This document shows positions 35,064 through 43,204 of a stretch of 64,000 nt of DNA, in pieces; within the stretch, counting starts at the first letter, position 1, and every line of letters begins with the position of its first letter. The stretch spans positions 1 to 64,000 of the forward strand of contig JAFGEZ010000011.1 of the NCBI GenBank assembly GCA_016931295.1, read 5' to 3'. The DNA is from Candidatus Krumholzibacteriota bacterium. Lineage in GTDB: Bacteria > Krumholzibacteriota > Krumholzibacteriia > Krumholzibacteriales > Krumholzibacteriaceae. The translations under genes and the position numbers were made by a program. Below the pieces are notes generated by a model, which ran no database searches, was not told the DNA's origin, and saw nothing but the letters and a program-made list of their open reading frames with translations.

Positions 35064-36366
35064 CCCTCTCGTCGATCCCGGGTATCCGGAGACGCACGAC
35101 GACCCCGCCCCCGTCGCGCGGGGCGATCTCGAGCCGCCCCGATTCGCAGGCGTAGATGCGGAGCCGCTCGGCCACGTTCCTGAGGCCGACGCCCCGTTCC
35201 ATGAGCTCGCGGAGATCCATCCCCGCGGCGGGCGGACCGTCGTTCTCGATCTCGACGACGACGCCGTCGCCGTCCGCGCGCGCGCGGATCCGTATGGCGC
35301 CCCCCTCGGCGCGCCTGGAGATCCCGTGCTTGATCGCGTTCTCGACGACCGGCTGGAGGATCATCGTGGGCACGTTGCGGCCGAGGGCGGCCTCGTCGAC
35401 GTCGGACTCGACGCGGCACTTCTCCTGGCCGAACCGGACCCGTTCGATCGAGAGGTAGTCGTCGATGAAACGAAGCTCTTCCTCGAGCGAATGCGTCTCG
35501 GACCCGTCGTCGAGCGCCTTCCGGAAGATCGCCGAGAGGCGCCGGGTCATCTCCCGCGCCTTCTCCGCATCGGTGCGGATGAGCGCGGCGATCGAGTTGA
35601 GCGTGTTGAAGAGGAAATGCGGATTGATCTGGCTGCGGAGCGTCTGGAGCCTCGCGCGGGACAGCTGCTGCTCCTCCTCGTGGAGGAGAAGCTCGGTCCG
35701 CGTCGCGTTCGCCATCCTGAGGGCGATCCCCACGGCGTAGAGGGTCACGAGGAGGTCGAGGGCCACGAAGACGGGGTAGCCCGGCAGGTAGCCGTAGAGG
35801 AGCCCCCTGGGGCGATAGATCCTCAGCGCCGCGTACCTCGCGTAGGCGAGAAGGAGCGCGAAGACGAATGGCAGGACGTTGTGGTCGAGCCGGCGGGAGG
35901 CGAGCTTCTCCACGAATCCCGAGACGACGAAGAAGGGATTCAGGGAAAAGCTCCAGATCTCCCCGCGCCTGCCGAGGCGGGAGTAGACGAGGCCGCAGAG
36001 AAGACCCACCCCGAGGTAGAGCGGCAAGGCCGCCGTCTCGCCGAAGAGGAGGCAGGCGAGCCCGATCGCCGCGCCGACCCCCCCGCCGACCCAGACGCCG
36101 CCGAGGAATCCCGCGATGATCGATCCCTCGAGGGAGAGATCCATCGCTCCCTGCGCCGAGATCCGGCGGACGACGACGCCGAGGACGAACACGAGTCCGA
36201 GGAGCAGCCCGAGCCGGAGCCGCCCGCTCCTCGCTGCGCGCGGATCGACCAGCATCTCGCCGACGAACCGGAAAGAGAAGACGAAACTGATCATCCCCGC
36301 CATCACCGCGATGCGAAGAAGCAGGTTGATGAGGATGAGCTGTTCGCGCGTCAGATCGATGATCAT
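35026..36366 (-). CDS. LytS-like sensor histidine kinase
   Basis: The 446-residue kinase has six or so N-terminal membrane helices with the 5TM-LYT pattern (SIIAGFLGGVWVGGGVGAAIGL, YLGVGLLCGLVYSRLGR). The His_kinase domain has QLSRARLQTLRSQINPHFLF with the phospho-acceptor His, then LQPVVENAIKHGI and GVGLRNVAERL of the ATPase domain. It is the partner of the LytTR regulator that overlaps its 3' end. The signal sensed is unknown. Confidence 0.9.
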   Translation of the reverse strand: MIIDLTREQLILINLLLRIAVMAGMISFVFSFRFVGEMLVDPRAARSGRLRLGLLLGLVFVLGVVVRRISAQGAMDLSLEGSIIAGFLGGVWVGGGVGAAIGLACLLFGETAALPLYLGVGLLCGLVYSRLGRRGEIWSFSLNPFFVVSGFVEKLASRRLDHNVLPFVFALLLAYARYAALRIYRPRGLLYGYLPGYPVFVALDLLVTLYAVGIALRMANATRTELLLHEEEQQLSRARLQTLRSQINPHFLFNTLNSIAALIRTDAEKAREMTRRLSAIFRKALDDGSETHSLEEELRFIDDYLSIERVRFGQEKCRVESDVDEAALGRNVPTMILQPVVENAIKHGISRRAEGGAIRIRARADGDGVVVEIENDGPPAAGMDLRELMERGVGLRNVAERLRIYACESGRLEIAPRDGGGVVVRLRIPGIDERGESIGVEGDNCR

Positions 36367-36384
36367 GGCGTTGCCCGCGCTTCG

Positions 36385-36951
36385 TTACAGCCGGTGGGAG
36401 ATCAGCTTGATGAGGACCTCCTCGTAGTGCCGCTGCAGCTTGAGTCCATCGATCCGCTCGAAGACCTCGCCGTCCCGCATGAGCACGTAGACGGTCGGCA
36501 CGGCCCGGTACCCGCCGAAATCGCCGACGATCTTCTCGCCCCCGACGAAGATCGGGACGTCGACCGGGTTCGCGGTGAAATAGCTGCGCACGGCCGACGC
36601 CTTCCCGCGGTCGAGCGCGACGCACAGCACGTTCACGTTCTTGTAGAATCGCCGGTTGATGTCCGCCATGATCGGCATCAGCTTCGCCGTGTCCTTGTTC
36701 CAGGTGGTGAAGAAGGCGAGGAGCACGAACTTGCCGCGGTATTCGCTGATCTGCACGGTGGTGCCGTCGAGCCGTTCGAGGAGGACGTCGGGGGCGATGA
36801 AGGGCTCGAAGGTCGCCTCCGTCTGCCGCTCCTCTCCGGCGTCCCGCTCCGCGGCCTTCCCGGCGGATTCGTCGGAACCGCCGCATCCGGCCGATGCCAC
36901 GAGGAGGGCCGCGAGCGCGGCCGTCGCGATGAATGTCGCCGTGTCACGCAA
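36385..36951 (-). CDS. Thioredoxin-fold lipoprotein lacking the CxxC motif
   Basis: The 188-residue protein has a lipobox ending ASAGC (Cys23) and a TlpA/redoxin-like domain (TVQISEYRGKFVLLAFFTTW and later YRAVPTVYVLMRDGEVFERI with the cis-proline). Where the catalytic WCxxC should be, it reads W-N-K-D-T (84-88), so it cannot do disulphide exchange by the usual route. It may bind a partner or act as a chaperone. The start is TTG 36949-36951 behind GAGGTG. It lies 11 bp after the acyl-CoA dehydrogenase gene and 18 bp before the kinase gene. Confidence 0.8.
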   Translation of the reverse strand: MRDTATFIATAALAALLVASAGCGGSDESAGKAAERDAGEERQTEATFEPFIAPDVLLERLDGTTVQISEYRGKFVLLAFFTTWNKDTAKLMPIMADINRRFYKNVNVLCVALDRGKASAVRSYFTANPVDVPIFVGGEKIVGDFGGYRAVPTVYVLMRDGEVFERIDGLKLQRHYEEVLIKLISHRL

Positions 36952-36962
36952 TGCTGATCACC

Positions 36963-38114
36963 TCACAACTGTTTGACGATCTGGGCGGCGATCGTGTTCT
37001 TCTGGATTTCCTTGGTTCCCTCGTAGATCTCGGCGATCTTGGCGTCGCGGTAGAACCGCTCCACCTCGTATTCGAGCGTGTAGCCGTATCCCCCCATGAT
37101 CTGGATCGCCTCGTCGGCGACCATGCAGGCGGTGCGCGCCGCGACGTACTTCGCCATCGAGGTCAGCCGGGGATCGATCCGCCCCTGGTCGTAGTTCCAT
37201 GCCGCCTTGTACGTCAACAGCCGCGCCGTCTCGATCTCCGTCGCCATGTCGGCGATCTTGTGCTGGATGACGGGCATGTCGACGAGCCTCTTGCCGAACT
37301 GCTCCCGCTCGACGCCGTAGGCGAGCGCCCGGTCGAACGCGCCCTGCGCGATGCCGAGCGCCGTCGCGGCGATCTCGACGCGGCTCTCGTCGAAGAATTC
37401 GAGGACGTGGTAGAACCCCTTCCCCTCCTCGCCGACGAGGTTCCCGAGCGGCACGGTGACGTCGTCGAAACCGAGCTGCGCCGTCGAGGTCATCCGGATG
37501 CCCATCTTGACGCCGATGTCCTCGGCGGAGAATCCCGCCGCTCCCTTCTCGACGAGGATCAGCGACATGCCCCGGTAGGCTGGCTTCGCGTCGGGATCGG
37601 TCTGGCAGAGAACGAGGAAGAAATCGGCCGTTTCCCCGTTGGTGATGAACATCTTCGAACCGTTGATCACCCAGTCGCCGCCCGTCCTGACGGCGCGCGT
37701 GTCCATGCGCGTGATGTCGCTGCCATGATTCGGCTCGGTGAAGGCGCCGGCCGAGATCATCTTCCCCGCGGCGACCGCGGGCAGCAGCCGTTTCTTCTGC
37801 TCGTCGGTGCCGTGGCGCATGACGATCTCGGAGGCGAAATCGGACAGGGCCAGGGCCGTGCCGAGACCGGAATCCGCCCGGCAGAACTCCTCGACGACGA
37901 GGCAGTTCTCGAGAACGCCGAGCCCCGCGCCACCGAATTTTTCGGGAAAGTGCAGGCCGATGAATCCCAGTTCGCAGGCCGATCGCCAGAGCTCGACGGG
38001 AAAGGAATGCTCCTCCTCGTGTTTGAGCGCGAGTTCCCTCGTGAACTCCCCCCTGGCGAACCGCCTGACGGCCTCCTGAATGTCCCCCTGTTCCGTCGTC
38101 AGCGCGAAATCCAT
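36963..38114 (-). CDS. Acyl-CoA dehydrogenase (short/medium-chain type)
   Basis: The 383-residue flavoprotein introduces the first double bond in beta-oxidation of acyl-CoA. It has the FAD-binding stretches FTEPNHGSDITRM and VINGSKMFITNGE, the signature GYTLEYEVERFYRDAKIAEIYEGT with the catalytic Glu of YEGT, and a C-terminal IQKNTIA. ATG 38112-38114 is chosen over the upstream ATG because GGAGGAG precedes it and it starts at the family N-terminus (MDFALTTEQ). An electron-transfer flavoprotein is not in the window. It is first in a run with the thioredoxin-like, LytS, LytTR and lpdA genes. Confidence 0.93.
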   Translation of the reverse strand: MDFALTTEQGDIQEAVRRFARGEFTRELALKHEEEHSFPVELWRSACELGFIGLHFPEKFGGAGLGVLENCLVVEEFCRADSGLGTALALSDFASEIVMRHGTDEQKKRLLPAVAAGKMISAGAFTEPNHGSDITRMDTRAVRTGGDWVINGSKMFITNGETADFFLVLCQTDPDAKPAYRGMSLILVEKGAAGFSAEDIGVKMGIRMTSTAQLGFDDVTVPLGNLVGEEGKGFYHVLEFFDESRVEIAATALGIAQGAFDRALAYGVEREQFGKRLVDMPVIQHKIADMATEIETARLLTYKAAWNYDQGRIDPRLTSMAKYVAARTACMVADEAIQIMGGYGYTLEYEVERFYRDAKIAEIYEGTKEIQKNTIAAQIVKQL

Positions 38115-38157
38115 GCTCTCCTCCAGGATTACCCCGAGTGTGCGGCGAATTGCTGAC

Positions 38158-38187
38158 ATCCTACCAGATGGATCGAGGCCCGTTCAA
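38158..38187 (-). promoter_or_regulatory. Candidate sigma-70 promoter of the acyl-CoA dehydrogenase run
   Basis: On the minus strand, TTGAAC (38182-38187), an 18-bp spacer and TAGGAT (38158-38163). The start near 38151 gives a leader of 37 nt before the ATG. Confidence 0.55.
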
Positions 38188-38246
38188 CAGATATCGCCCC
38201 GGCCGCCGCCGCCACGCCCCGGAGGCCCGGAAATTCAACCTCGTGC

Positions 38247-38261
38247 TGGAACGGTAATTGC
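38247..38261 (+). promoter_or_regulatory. Sigma-54-like promoter of the TPR-DUF4388 gene
   Basis: TGGAACGGTAATTGC matches the consensus TGGCACG-N4-TTGC at all but one fixed position (A for C). GG and GC are separated by exactly ten bases. The start near 38273 sits just ahead of the ribosome site GAGGGAGG and the ATG at 38286. An activator with a sigma-54 interaction domain would be needed; none is in this window. Confidence 0.6.
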
Positions 38262-38285
38262 GATGAAACAGCGAGGGAGGAAACG

Positions 38286-39578
38286 ATGACGCGACGCGTG
38301 CATCCAGCGGTACTGCTCTGTATCTGCCTAATCTCCGTTCTCGCAGTCGATTCCGTCGCCGGCACGGGACGGATCGAGGCGGAACGGCTCTTCGTCGAAG
38401 CGCAGAAGGCGCTCGCGAGAGGCGACGTTGCGTCCGCCGAGACGCTCCTTATGCAATCCCTCGAGCGGGACGACTCCTTCACCTCGGCGATCTGGCAGCT
38501 CTCGCAGATCTACGAGAAGCGAGGCCAGCTCGAGCACGCGCGCGAGCTGCTTTTGAGGGGTCTGCACCAGGAGCCCGGCGCGTCGTGGGCGCGCGGGAAG
38601 CTCGCCCAGCTCGAGAAGGCCCTGACCCGCGATCTCCTCGCCGAGGCCGACGCGCTCATGGGGGCGGGGTCCTACGACAAGGCGATCCCGAAGCTCTCCC
38701 TCTTCCTCGGGATCCGCCCCTTCGACCCGATCCCCCTGATCAGGCTCGGCAGGTGCCACCTGGCCCTGGGCAATCTCGAGACGGCCCGCGAGTACGTCGC
38801 GCAGGCCCGTGAACGCGATCCGACCGACGAGGACACGGCGGCGCTGCTCGAGGAGATCGGCGCCAGGATCGAGGAGGGCTCGGTCGCCGCGGCGGTCGCC
38901 GCCGCCGAGCGTATCCTCGCCGACTACACGCCCGACCACCGCGATGAGGCCCGGCGCGCGCTGGAGACCGTGCTCGAGCGCGATCCCTCGAACCGCTGGG
39001 CCGCGGCGAAGATCGAGGAGATCGAGGACCTCGTCCGAGAGGCGGAACCGCCACGGGCCGTCGATCTCGAGCGGATCGGCCAGGAGGGGCTCGAGCGCGT
39101 CAGGACGCTGCGCGAACCGATCGCCGGCATCGGGGTCTTCGTGTCGCGTTACCTGCTGATCCTCGTCATCGCGGCCGTCGGCGCGCTCCTCGCGATCGAC
39201 ATCCGCAAACGGACCGGGCGGCGTTCCTACCCGCTCGAGGGCAGTCTCGCCGTGATCCCCCTTCTCGACGTCGTCTCCATGCTCAACAGCAATCTCAAGA
39301 CGGGACGGCTCGTCGTGTCGACCGCCGAGTCCTCCGGCGAGATCTATCTCGAGAAGGGGGAAATCGTCCACGCCCGCTGGCGGAACACCGACGGCCGGGA
39401 CGCCTTCCACACGATCATGGGCAGGAAGCGGGGGACCTTCCGCTTCCTCAACCACCTGCCGAACGTGCGGCACACCATCGCCGAACCGCTCAGCCTGCTC
39501 CTGCTCTCGATGAAGTCAAACGAGGGGCCGGCTCCGGTGGAGCCGCGGCCACGCCGGCGGGTCAAGCTCTTCTCCTAG
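38286..39578 (+). CDS. TPR-repeat membrane protein with C-terminal DUF4388 domain
   Basis: The 430-residue protein has a signal peptide or anchor (VLLCICLISVLAVDSVAG), then TPR repeats from about 30 to 250 (ERLFVEAQKALARGDVASAE, YDKAIPKLSLFLGIRPFDP). One membrane helix follows near 285-305 (FVSRYLLILVIAAVGALLAI). The cytoplasmic end is DUF4388 (LAVIPLLDVVSMLNSNLKTG, LVVSTAESSGEIYLEKGEIVHA, MGRKRGTFRF), a domain common in gliding and predatory bacteria and thought to be regulatory. A sigma-54-like promoter precedes it. It converges on the hybrid regulator gene with four bases between stops. Confidence 0.82.
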   Translation: MTRRVHPAVLLCICLISVLAVDSVAGTGRIEAERLFVEAQKALARGDVASAETLLMQSLERDDSFTSAIWQLSQIYEKRGQLEHARELLLRGLHQEPGASWARGKLAQLEKALTRDLLAEADALMGAGSYDKAIPKLSLFLGIRPFDPIPLIRLGRCHLALGNLETAREYVAQARERDPTDEDTAALLEEIGARIEEGSVAAAVAAAERILADYTPDHRDEARRALETVLERDPSNRWAAAKIEEIEDLVREAEPPRAVDLERIGQEGLERVRTLREPIAGIGVFVSRYLLILVIAAVGALLAIDIRKRTGRRSYPLEGSLAVIPLLDVVSMLNSNLKTGRLVVSTAESSGEIYLEKGEIVHARWRNTDGRDAFHTIMGRKRGTFRFLNHLPNVRHTIAEPLSLLLLSMKSNEGPAPVEPRPRRRVKLFS

Positions 39579-39582
39579 GACA

Positions 39583-41388
39583 TCAGACGGTCTCGAGCGC
39601 GGGGATGTCGAGCCGGGGGCATTCGGTGTGCTCGTTTGCCTCGCGGCTGAAGCGGATCTCCCACCGGACGGTCGGATAGATCTCCTCGCCGCTGCGTCGG
39701 CAGGCGGTCTCGAAGCGTTTCCTGACGCTCCGCATGAGCCCGTCGATTCCGCCGACAGGCTCGCCGGCGACGAAGACCGAATAGCCGAGGGGCTCGTCGG
39801 ACCGCGAGACGGCGCAGTCGTCGCCGATCTCCCGGCAGAGGCTCGACTCGACGAGACGCGAGAAGCGCACGGCGTCGTCGATGGCGCCGACGAGGCGCAG
39901 CGAGACGAGGCGGAACGGGAGCCCGGCCAGTTCGGCGCGCTCGGCCATCATGTGCATCGGCTTGACGAGATCCTTCTCGCGGTCGAAGGCCGGGTGCAGG
40001 GGCAGCAGGAGGGTGATCGCGCCTCCCGCGCCCAGGTCGAGGTCGCCGTCGAGCGCCGCGGCGAGCCGCGCGAGGACGAGACCGCGATGCGCCTCGTCGC
40101 AGGAGAGGAACTCGCCGAGCGACGGCCCGTCGCTCCCGCGGCTTCGCAGCCGCGGCCGGAGAACGAGCTTGATGCGGCGATCGATCCCGCCGGCATCGTG
40201 GAAATCCTCGCGGATCGAGGCGGAGCACTCCACGAAGGGCGCCTCGCCCGCCCACTTGGCCAGCGACGCGGCGGCGGCGGAGAGGAAATCGCGCAGCCGC
40301 CCGCGGCCCACGAGGGCCGTCACGCCCGGCGCGCGCATCCGGAATCCGCGGATCGCCCCCTGCTCGTCGAGGCCGGCGAGATGGCGCTTCACGAGGGCGT
40401 CGAGCCGCGCGAGCGTGCGCGCGACCTCGGTCTCCTCCGACTCGATCATGAAGACCTTCTGCAGCTCGTCGAGGTTCTCGACGAGCCGCTCGATGTTCCG
40501 CCAGCCGATCTCCAGGAGCCGCTCCCGCTGCTCCACCGGCACGGGTCGCTCGGCGTCGCTGAGCAGACGGACCGCGTTGCGGGCCGAGGTCAGCGGCGTG
40601 CGCATCCGGTGGGAAAGGGACGTGGCGAACCGCGTCCGGACATCGTCGAAGCGCCGCCACCGGGAGAAATCGTGCAGCAGCACGAGGTGCACGATCGAGC
40701 CGTCGCTGGCGAGGCGGTGCGCCTCGAGACCCACAAGGAGACGCGTCCCGTCCTTCGGCAGGAGGATGTCGCTGTAGGTGACGGCCGGCTTCGCCTCGAG
40801 GCTCGAGCGGACGAGGCCGCTCGGGCAGCATCTGGCGACCGCCTCCGCGAATCCGGCGGGATCGTCGGCGCCGAGTATCCGGCGCGCCTCCCGGTTCGCG
40901 AAGATCACGCCGCGATTCCCGTCGAGGAGCATCGCGCCCTGGTCGACACGCCTGAGCGCCGACACGACCGCGTCGAGGCGGCCGTCGCGCGGTCTCCTCG
41001 CGGCGATCCTCGCGGCGGCGACGGCGAGCTCGCGCCCGCCGACCGGCTTGAAGAGGACGCAGTCCGCGCCGGCGGCGACCGCCTCGCCGATTCTCGAGGT
41101 GTCCGTCTCCGCGGTGACGAGGGCGACGAACCCGGCGTACCCCGCCTCGCGCGCGGAGGCGGTCACGCCGATCCCGTCGAGGCCGGGCATCTCGAGGTCG
41201 GTGAAGATCCCCGCGGGCGGGCGGTCCCCGAGGGAGGCGAGCAGGAGGCGCGGGTCGTCGAAGCACACCGCGTCGAAGCCGTGCCCCTCGAGCCGCCGCG
41301 CGAGCAGCCGTCGCATGAGTTCGTCATCGTCGACGATCAGGACCGCCGGTCGGGCGAGCCGTTCGTCATCGGTCCGGTGCATTGCCAT
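39583..41388 (-). CDS. Hybrid response regulator/PAS/histidine kinase-like protein
   Basis: The 601-residue soluble protein starts with a receiver domain (AVLIVDDDELMRRLL, Asp64 in IFTDLEMPGLDG, Lys114). A PAS-like domain follows (VDQGAMLLDGNRGVIFANREA), then a HisKA helix with His260 in ATSLSHRMRTPLTSARNAV. After this the expected ATPase motifs (N-box, DxGxG) are not recognisable; the C-terminal 170 residues may be a degenerate GGDEF- or ATPase-like fold. It may receive phosphate rather than make it. A close sigma-54-like promoter lies at 41434-41449. Confidence 0.72.
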   Translation of the reverse strand: MAMHRTDDERLARPAVLIVDDDELMRRLLARRLEGHGFDAVCFDDPRLLLASLGDRPPAGIFTDLEMPGLDGIGVTASAREAGYAGFVALVTAETDTSRIGEAVAAGADCVLFKPVGGRELAVAAARIAARRPRDGRLDAVVSALRRVDQGAMLLDGNRGVIFANREARRILGADDPAGFAEAVARCCPSGLVRSSLEAKPAVTYSDILLPKDGTRLLVGLEAHRLASDGSIVHLVLLHDFSRWRRFDDVRTRFATSLSHRMRTPLTSARNAVRLLSDAERPVPVEQRERLLEIGWRNIERLVENLDELQKVFMIESEETEVARTLARLDALVKRHLAGLDEQGAIRGFRMRAPGVTALVGRGRLRDFLSAAAASLAKWAGEAPFVECSASIREDFHDAGGIDRRIKLVLRPRLRSRGSDGPSLGEFLSCDEAHRGLVLARLAAALDGDLDLGAGGAITLLLPLHPAFDREKDLVKPMHMMAERAELAGLPFRLVSLRLVGAIDDAVRFSRLVESSLCREIGDDCAVSRSDEPLGYSVFVAGEPVGGIDGLMRSVRKRFETACRRSGEEIYPTVRWEIRFSREANEHTECPRLDIPALETV

Positions 41389-41433
41389 ACGCTGCGTCTC
41401 CTCGCCTCATGAACCGATTCCGGGGAGGGAAAA

Positions 41434-41449
41434 CGCAAAGGACGTGCCC
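41434..41449 (-). promoter_or_regulatory. Sigma-54-like promoter of the hybrid regulator gene
   Basis: GGGCACGTCCTTTGCG on the minus strand matches GGCACG-N4-TTGC completely, with the GG and GC doublets ten bases apart. The start near 41422 gives a leader of about 34 nt including the GAGGAG site. A UUCG-capped hairpin (41447-41462) abuts its upstream side. Confidence 0.65.
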
Positions 41450-41462
41450 CGCCGAAGCGGGG
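41447..41462 (-). terminator. UUCG-capped hairpin, possible terminator
   Basis: On the minus strand, CCCCGC-TTCG-GCGGGG: a 6-bp all-GC stem closed by a C(UUCG)G tetraloop, 87 bp after the stop of the barrel-protein gene. The sequence after it is only weakly U-rich (CCTTTGCGTTTT), so termination is possible but unproven. Confidence 0.4.
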
Positions 41463-41548
41463 AATCCCGCGGCAGGCGAAATGCTCATAGGGGGCGATAG
41501 GGAACAACGGGGACGTGGCGGAGCGTGCACAATGCGTTCACGGGGAAG

Positions 41549-42412
41549 CTATTTGCCGCTTCCCGGGCGGCTCGAGGCGCGGCCGTCCCGCGGCTCGCCC
41601 TCCCCGCCGGGAGGAGGACCGGCGGCCGGCCGGCCGCCGCCGAAGCGGTATTCGAAGGTGATGCCGCCGAGCGTGTTGAAGACGCGCTCGCTGTCGCTCC
41701 CCGCGTCGACCGCCGCGTGGGCAGAGAGCCAGAGCGGGCCGGCGACTCGCCGCCGGAGGGTGAAGAGATAGACCTCGCGCGTGTCGCCCCCGCGGAAGGA
41801 CAGGACGAAAACGCCCACGCCGCACTCGGTGCTCTCCCCCGGATCGAAGCCGAGGAGAACCGAGGTGGCGAGATGGTTGCGGTGGATGCGATCCCCCGTC
41901 TTCCGCCGCTCGCCGACGAGCGTGTAGACGGCCGCGGCCCGCAGCCGGAGCATCCCGAGGGGCAGCCTCGCCTCGAGACCGCCGCCGCCGTCGAGGGAAC
42001 CGAGCGAGAAGGGATAGAAGGTGTTTGACCCCATCGGCACGCGGAGCTCGCCCCGCGCGAAGAGGCCCCGCGTATCCAGCGTGTCGCCCCAGGCGCGCCA
42101 CGAGGCGCGGATGAATCCGTCGCCGCCGCCATGGACGACGCCCGCCCCGGTTTGCATCGCAGGGTAGAGCAGCGCGGCCCGCACGACGCCGCGGCGCCAG
42201 CGCCGGGAGGTGATCCCGATCTCGAAGACCGAGGCCCGCCCCGCGTCGCGGTCGAGCAGTGACTGGCCGACGTCAAGCGAGATTGCCGACGTGTCGGCGG
42301 GAAGATACCAGTGGGGGAGATCCTCGTAGAGGCCGGTCGCGCCGGCAGGCGGAGAGGCGAAGAGGATCGCGGCCGAGACCGCGATCGCGAGAACTGGGAA
42401 CGCCCGTGTCAC
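41549..42412 (-). CDS. Outer-membrane protein, DUF3187-like barrel (unknown)
   Basis: The 287-residue protein has a signal peptide (PVLAIAVSAAILFASPPAGA), then DLPHWYLPADTSAISLDVG and repeated amphipathic strands (FEIGITSRRWRRGVVRAALL, CGVGVFVLSFRGGDTREVYLF, GGITFEYRFGG). It is probably a beta-barrel porin-like protein; resemblance to DUF3187 is from pattern only. The end is low-complexity proline/glycine. The start is GTG 42410-42412, six bases after the stop of the zinc-ribbon/Tudor-like gene. Confidence 0.6.
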   Translation of the reverse strand: MTRAFPVLAIAVSAAILFASPPAGATGLYEDLPHWYLPADTSAISLDVGQSLLDRDAGRASVFEIGITSRRWRRGVVRAALLYPAMQTGAGVVHGGGDGFIRASWRAWGDTLDTRGLFARGELRVPMGSNTFYPFSLGSLDGGGGLEARLPLGMLRLRAAAVYTLVGERRKTGDRIHRNHLATSVLLGFDPGESTECGVGVFVLSFRGGDTREVYLFTLRRRVAGPLWLSAHAAVDAGSDSERVFNTLGGITFEYRFGGGRPAAGPPPGGEGEPRDGRASSRPGSGK

Positions 42413-42418
42413 GGAGGA

Positions 42419-42817
42419 TTACCTGCCGACCCCTTCGAGGAGCCGGATCCTTCCCTGGTTGACGAACTGGACCTCGATCGTCTTGCGTTCGCCGGAAAGC
42501 TGCTCCTTGGCGACGATCTTTCCGTAATCGTTCCAGGAACGGTGATAGACGATCTCGCCGACCTCGTATTCTTCGGATTCCGAGTACTCGCGGGCCGATT
42601 CCGGGTCGAAGTCCTCGGGCGCGAGATCCTGGCCGCCCGCGTCTCCCGATCCGTCGCCCTCCCCCGGCTTCTCGCCGGTCATGAACGGGAGGTATCCCTT
42701 GCAGCCCGGGCACTGCAGCCAGACGACATCGTCGCGCTCCTCGGCGACAGGCATGTCGAAGGTCTCCTTGCATACCGAGCAGTACTGCTCGATCGATTTC
42801 GTCTTCCTGGCGATCAT
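42419..42817 (-). CDS. Zinc-ribbon protein with Tudor/CarD-like C-terminal domain
   Basis: The 132-residue cytosolic protein opens with a zinc ribbon (QYCSVCKETFDMP and LQCPGCKGYLPF), an acidic linker, and a C-terminal module EYEVGEIVYHRSWNDYGKI followed by IEVQFVNQGRIRLLEGVG. The latter resembles the small Tudor-like domain at the C-terminus of UvrD/PcrA helicases and in CarD, which contact RNA polymerase. This is inference from the pattern. It may act in transcription or repair. The start ATG 42815-42817 is followed by a basic stretch (IARKTKS). Confidence 0.65.
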   Translation of the reverse strand: MIARKTKSIEQYCSVCKETFDMPVAEERDDVVWLQCPGCKGYLPFMTGEKPGEGDGSGDAGGQDLAPEDFDPESAREYSESEEYEVGEIVYHRSWNDYGKIVAKEQLSGERKTIEVQFVNQGRIRLLEGVGR

Positions 42818-42904
42818 CGCCGCCTCCCGCGACTCGACAATCCACCGGACGGGGCATCGGGGCGCCGCGTCATGGCCTGTCCCGACTCCCGCGCGGGGTC
42901 GCTA

Positions 42905-43090
42905 TCAATCGGAGATGATGCGGCAGCAGTCGTCGGCGTCCTTCGCCGTGAGGTAGCTCATGCCGCACACGGGGCACTTGTATTTGCCGCCCAGCCGCCC
43001 TTCCGCTTCCGCCTTGGCGAGCAATCTATGAAACTTGACGTAGTTCTTCTCTTTTTGCAGAATGGATGCTTCTCTTCCCTCGAGCTTCAT
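42905..43090 (-). CDS. Small zinc-ribbon protein
   Basis: The 61-residue protein starts at ATG 43088-43090 with GGGAGGCG upstream. It is basic at first (MKLEGREASILQKEKNYVKF) and carries one CPVCG pair and a CC pair near the end (KYKCPVCGMSYLTA, DADDCCRI). That is consistent with a single zinc site. Function is unknown. It has a near-perfect promoter and a palindrome over the start point, so its expression is probably switched by a repressor. Confidence 0.7.
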   Translation of the reverse strand: MKLEGREASILQKEKNYVKFHRLLAKAEAEGRLGGKYKCPVCGMSYLTAKDADDCCRIISD

Positions 43091-43158
43091 ATCCACGCCT
43101 CCCTTCCCAGGGCAAGAAACATATCTACCACAGGATGATGTGGCGAGTTCCCCCAGAA

Positions 43159-43174
43159 CCACCATATATGGTGG
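43159..43174. promoter_or_regulatory. 16-bp perfect palindrome over the transcription start
   Basis: CCACCATATATGGTGG reads the same on both strands. It covers about -5 to +11 of the start predicted from the promoter at 43176-43204. The position suits a repressor operator for the small zinc-ribbon gene. Confidence 0.6.
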
Positions 43175-43175
43175 C

Positions 43176-43204
43176 TTTATAGCAGAACGGTCGAACCCCG
43201 TCAA
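43176..43204 (-). promoter_or_regulatory. Near-consensus sigma-70 promoter of the small zinc-ribbon gene
   Basis: On the minus strand, TTGACG (43199-43204), a 17-bp spacer and TATAAA (43176-43181), with TGC before the -10. The start near 43169 leaves a leader of about 80 nt. Confidence 0.75.
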
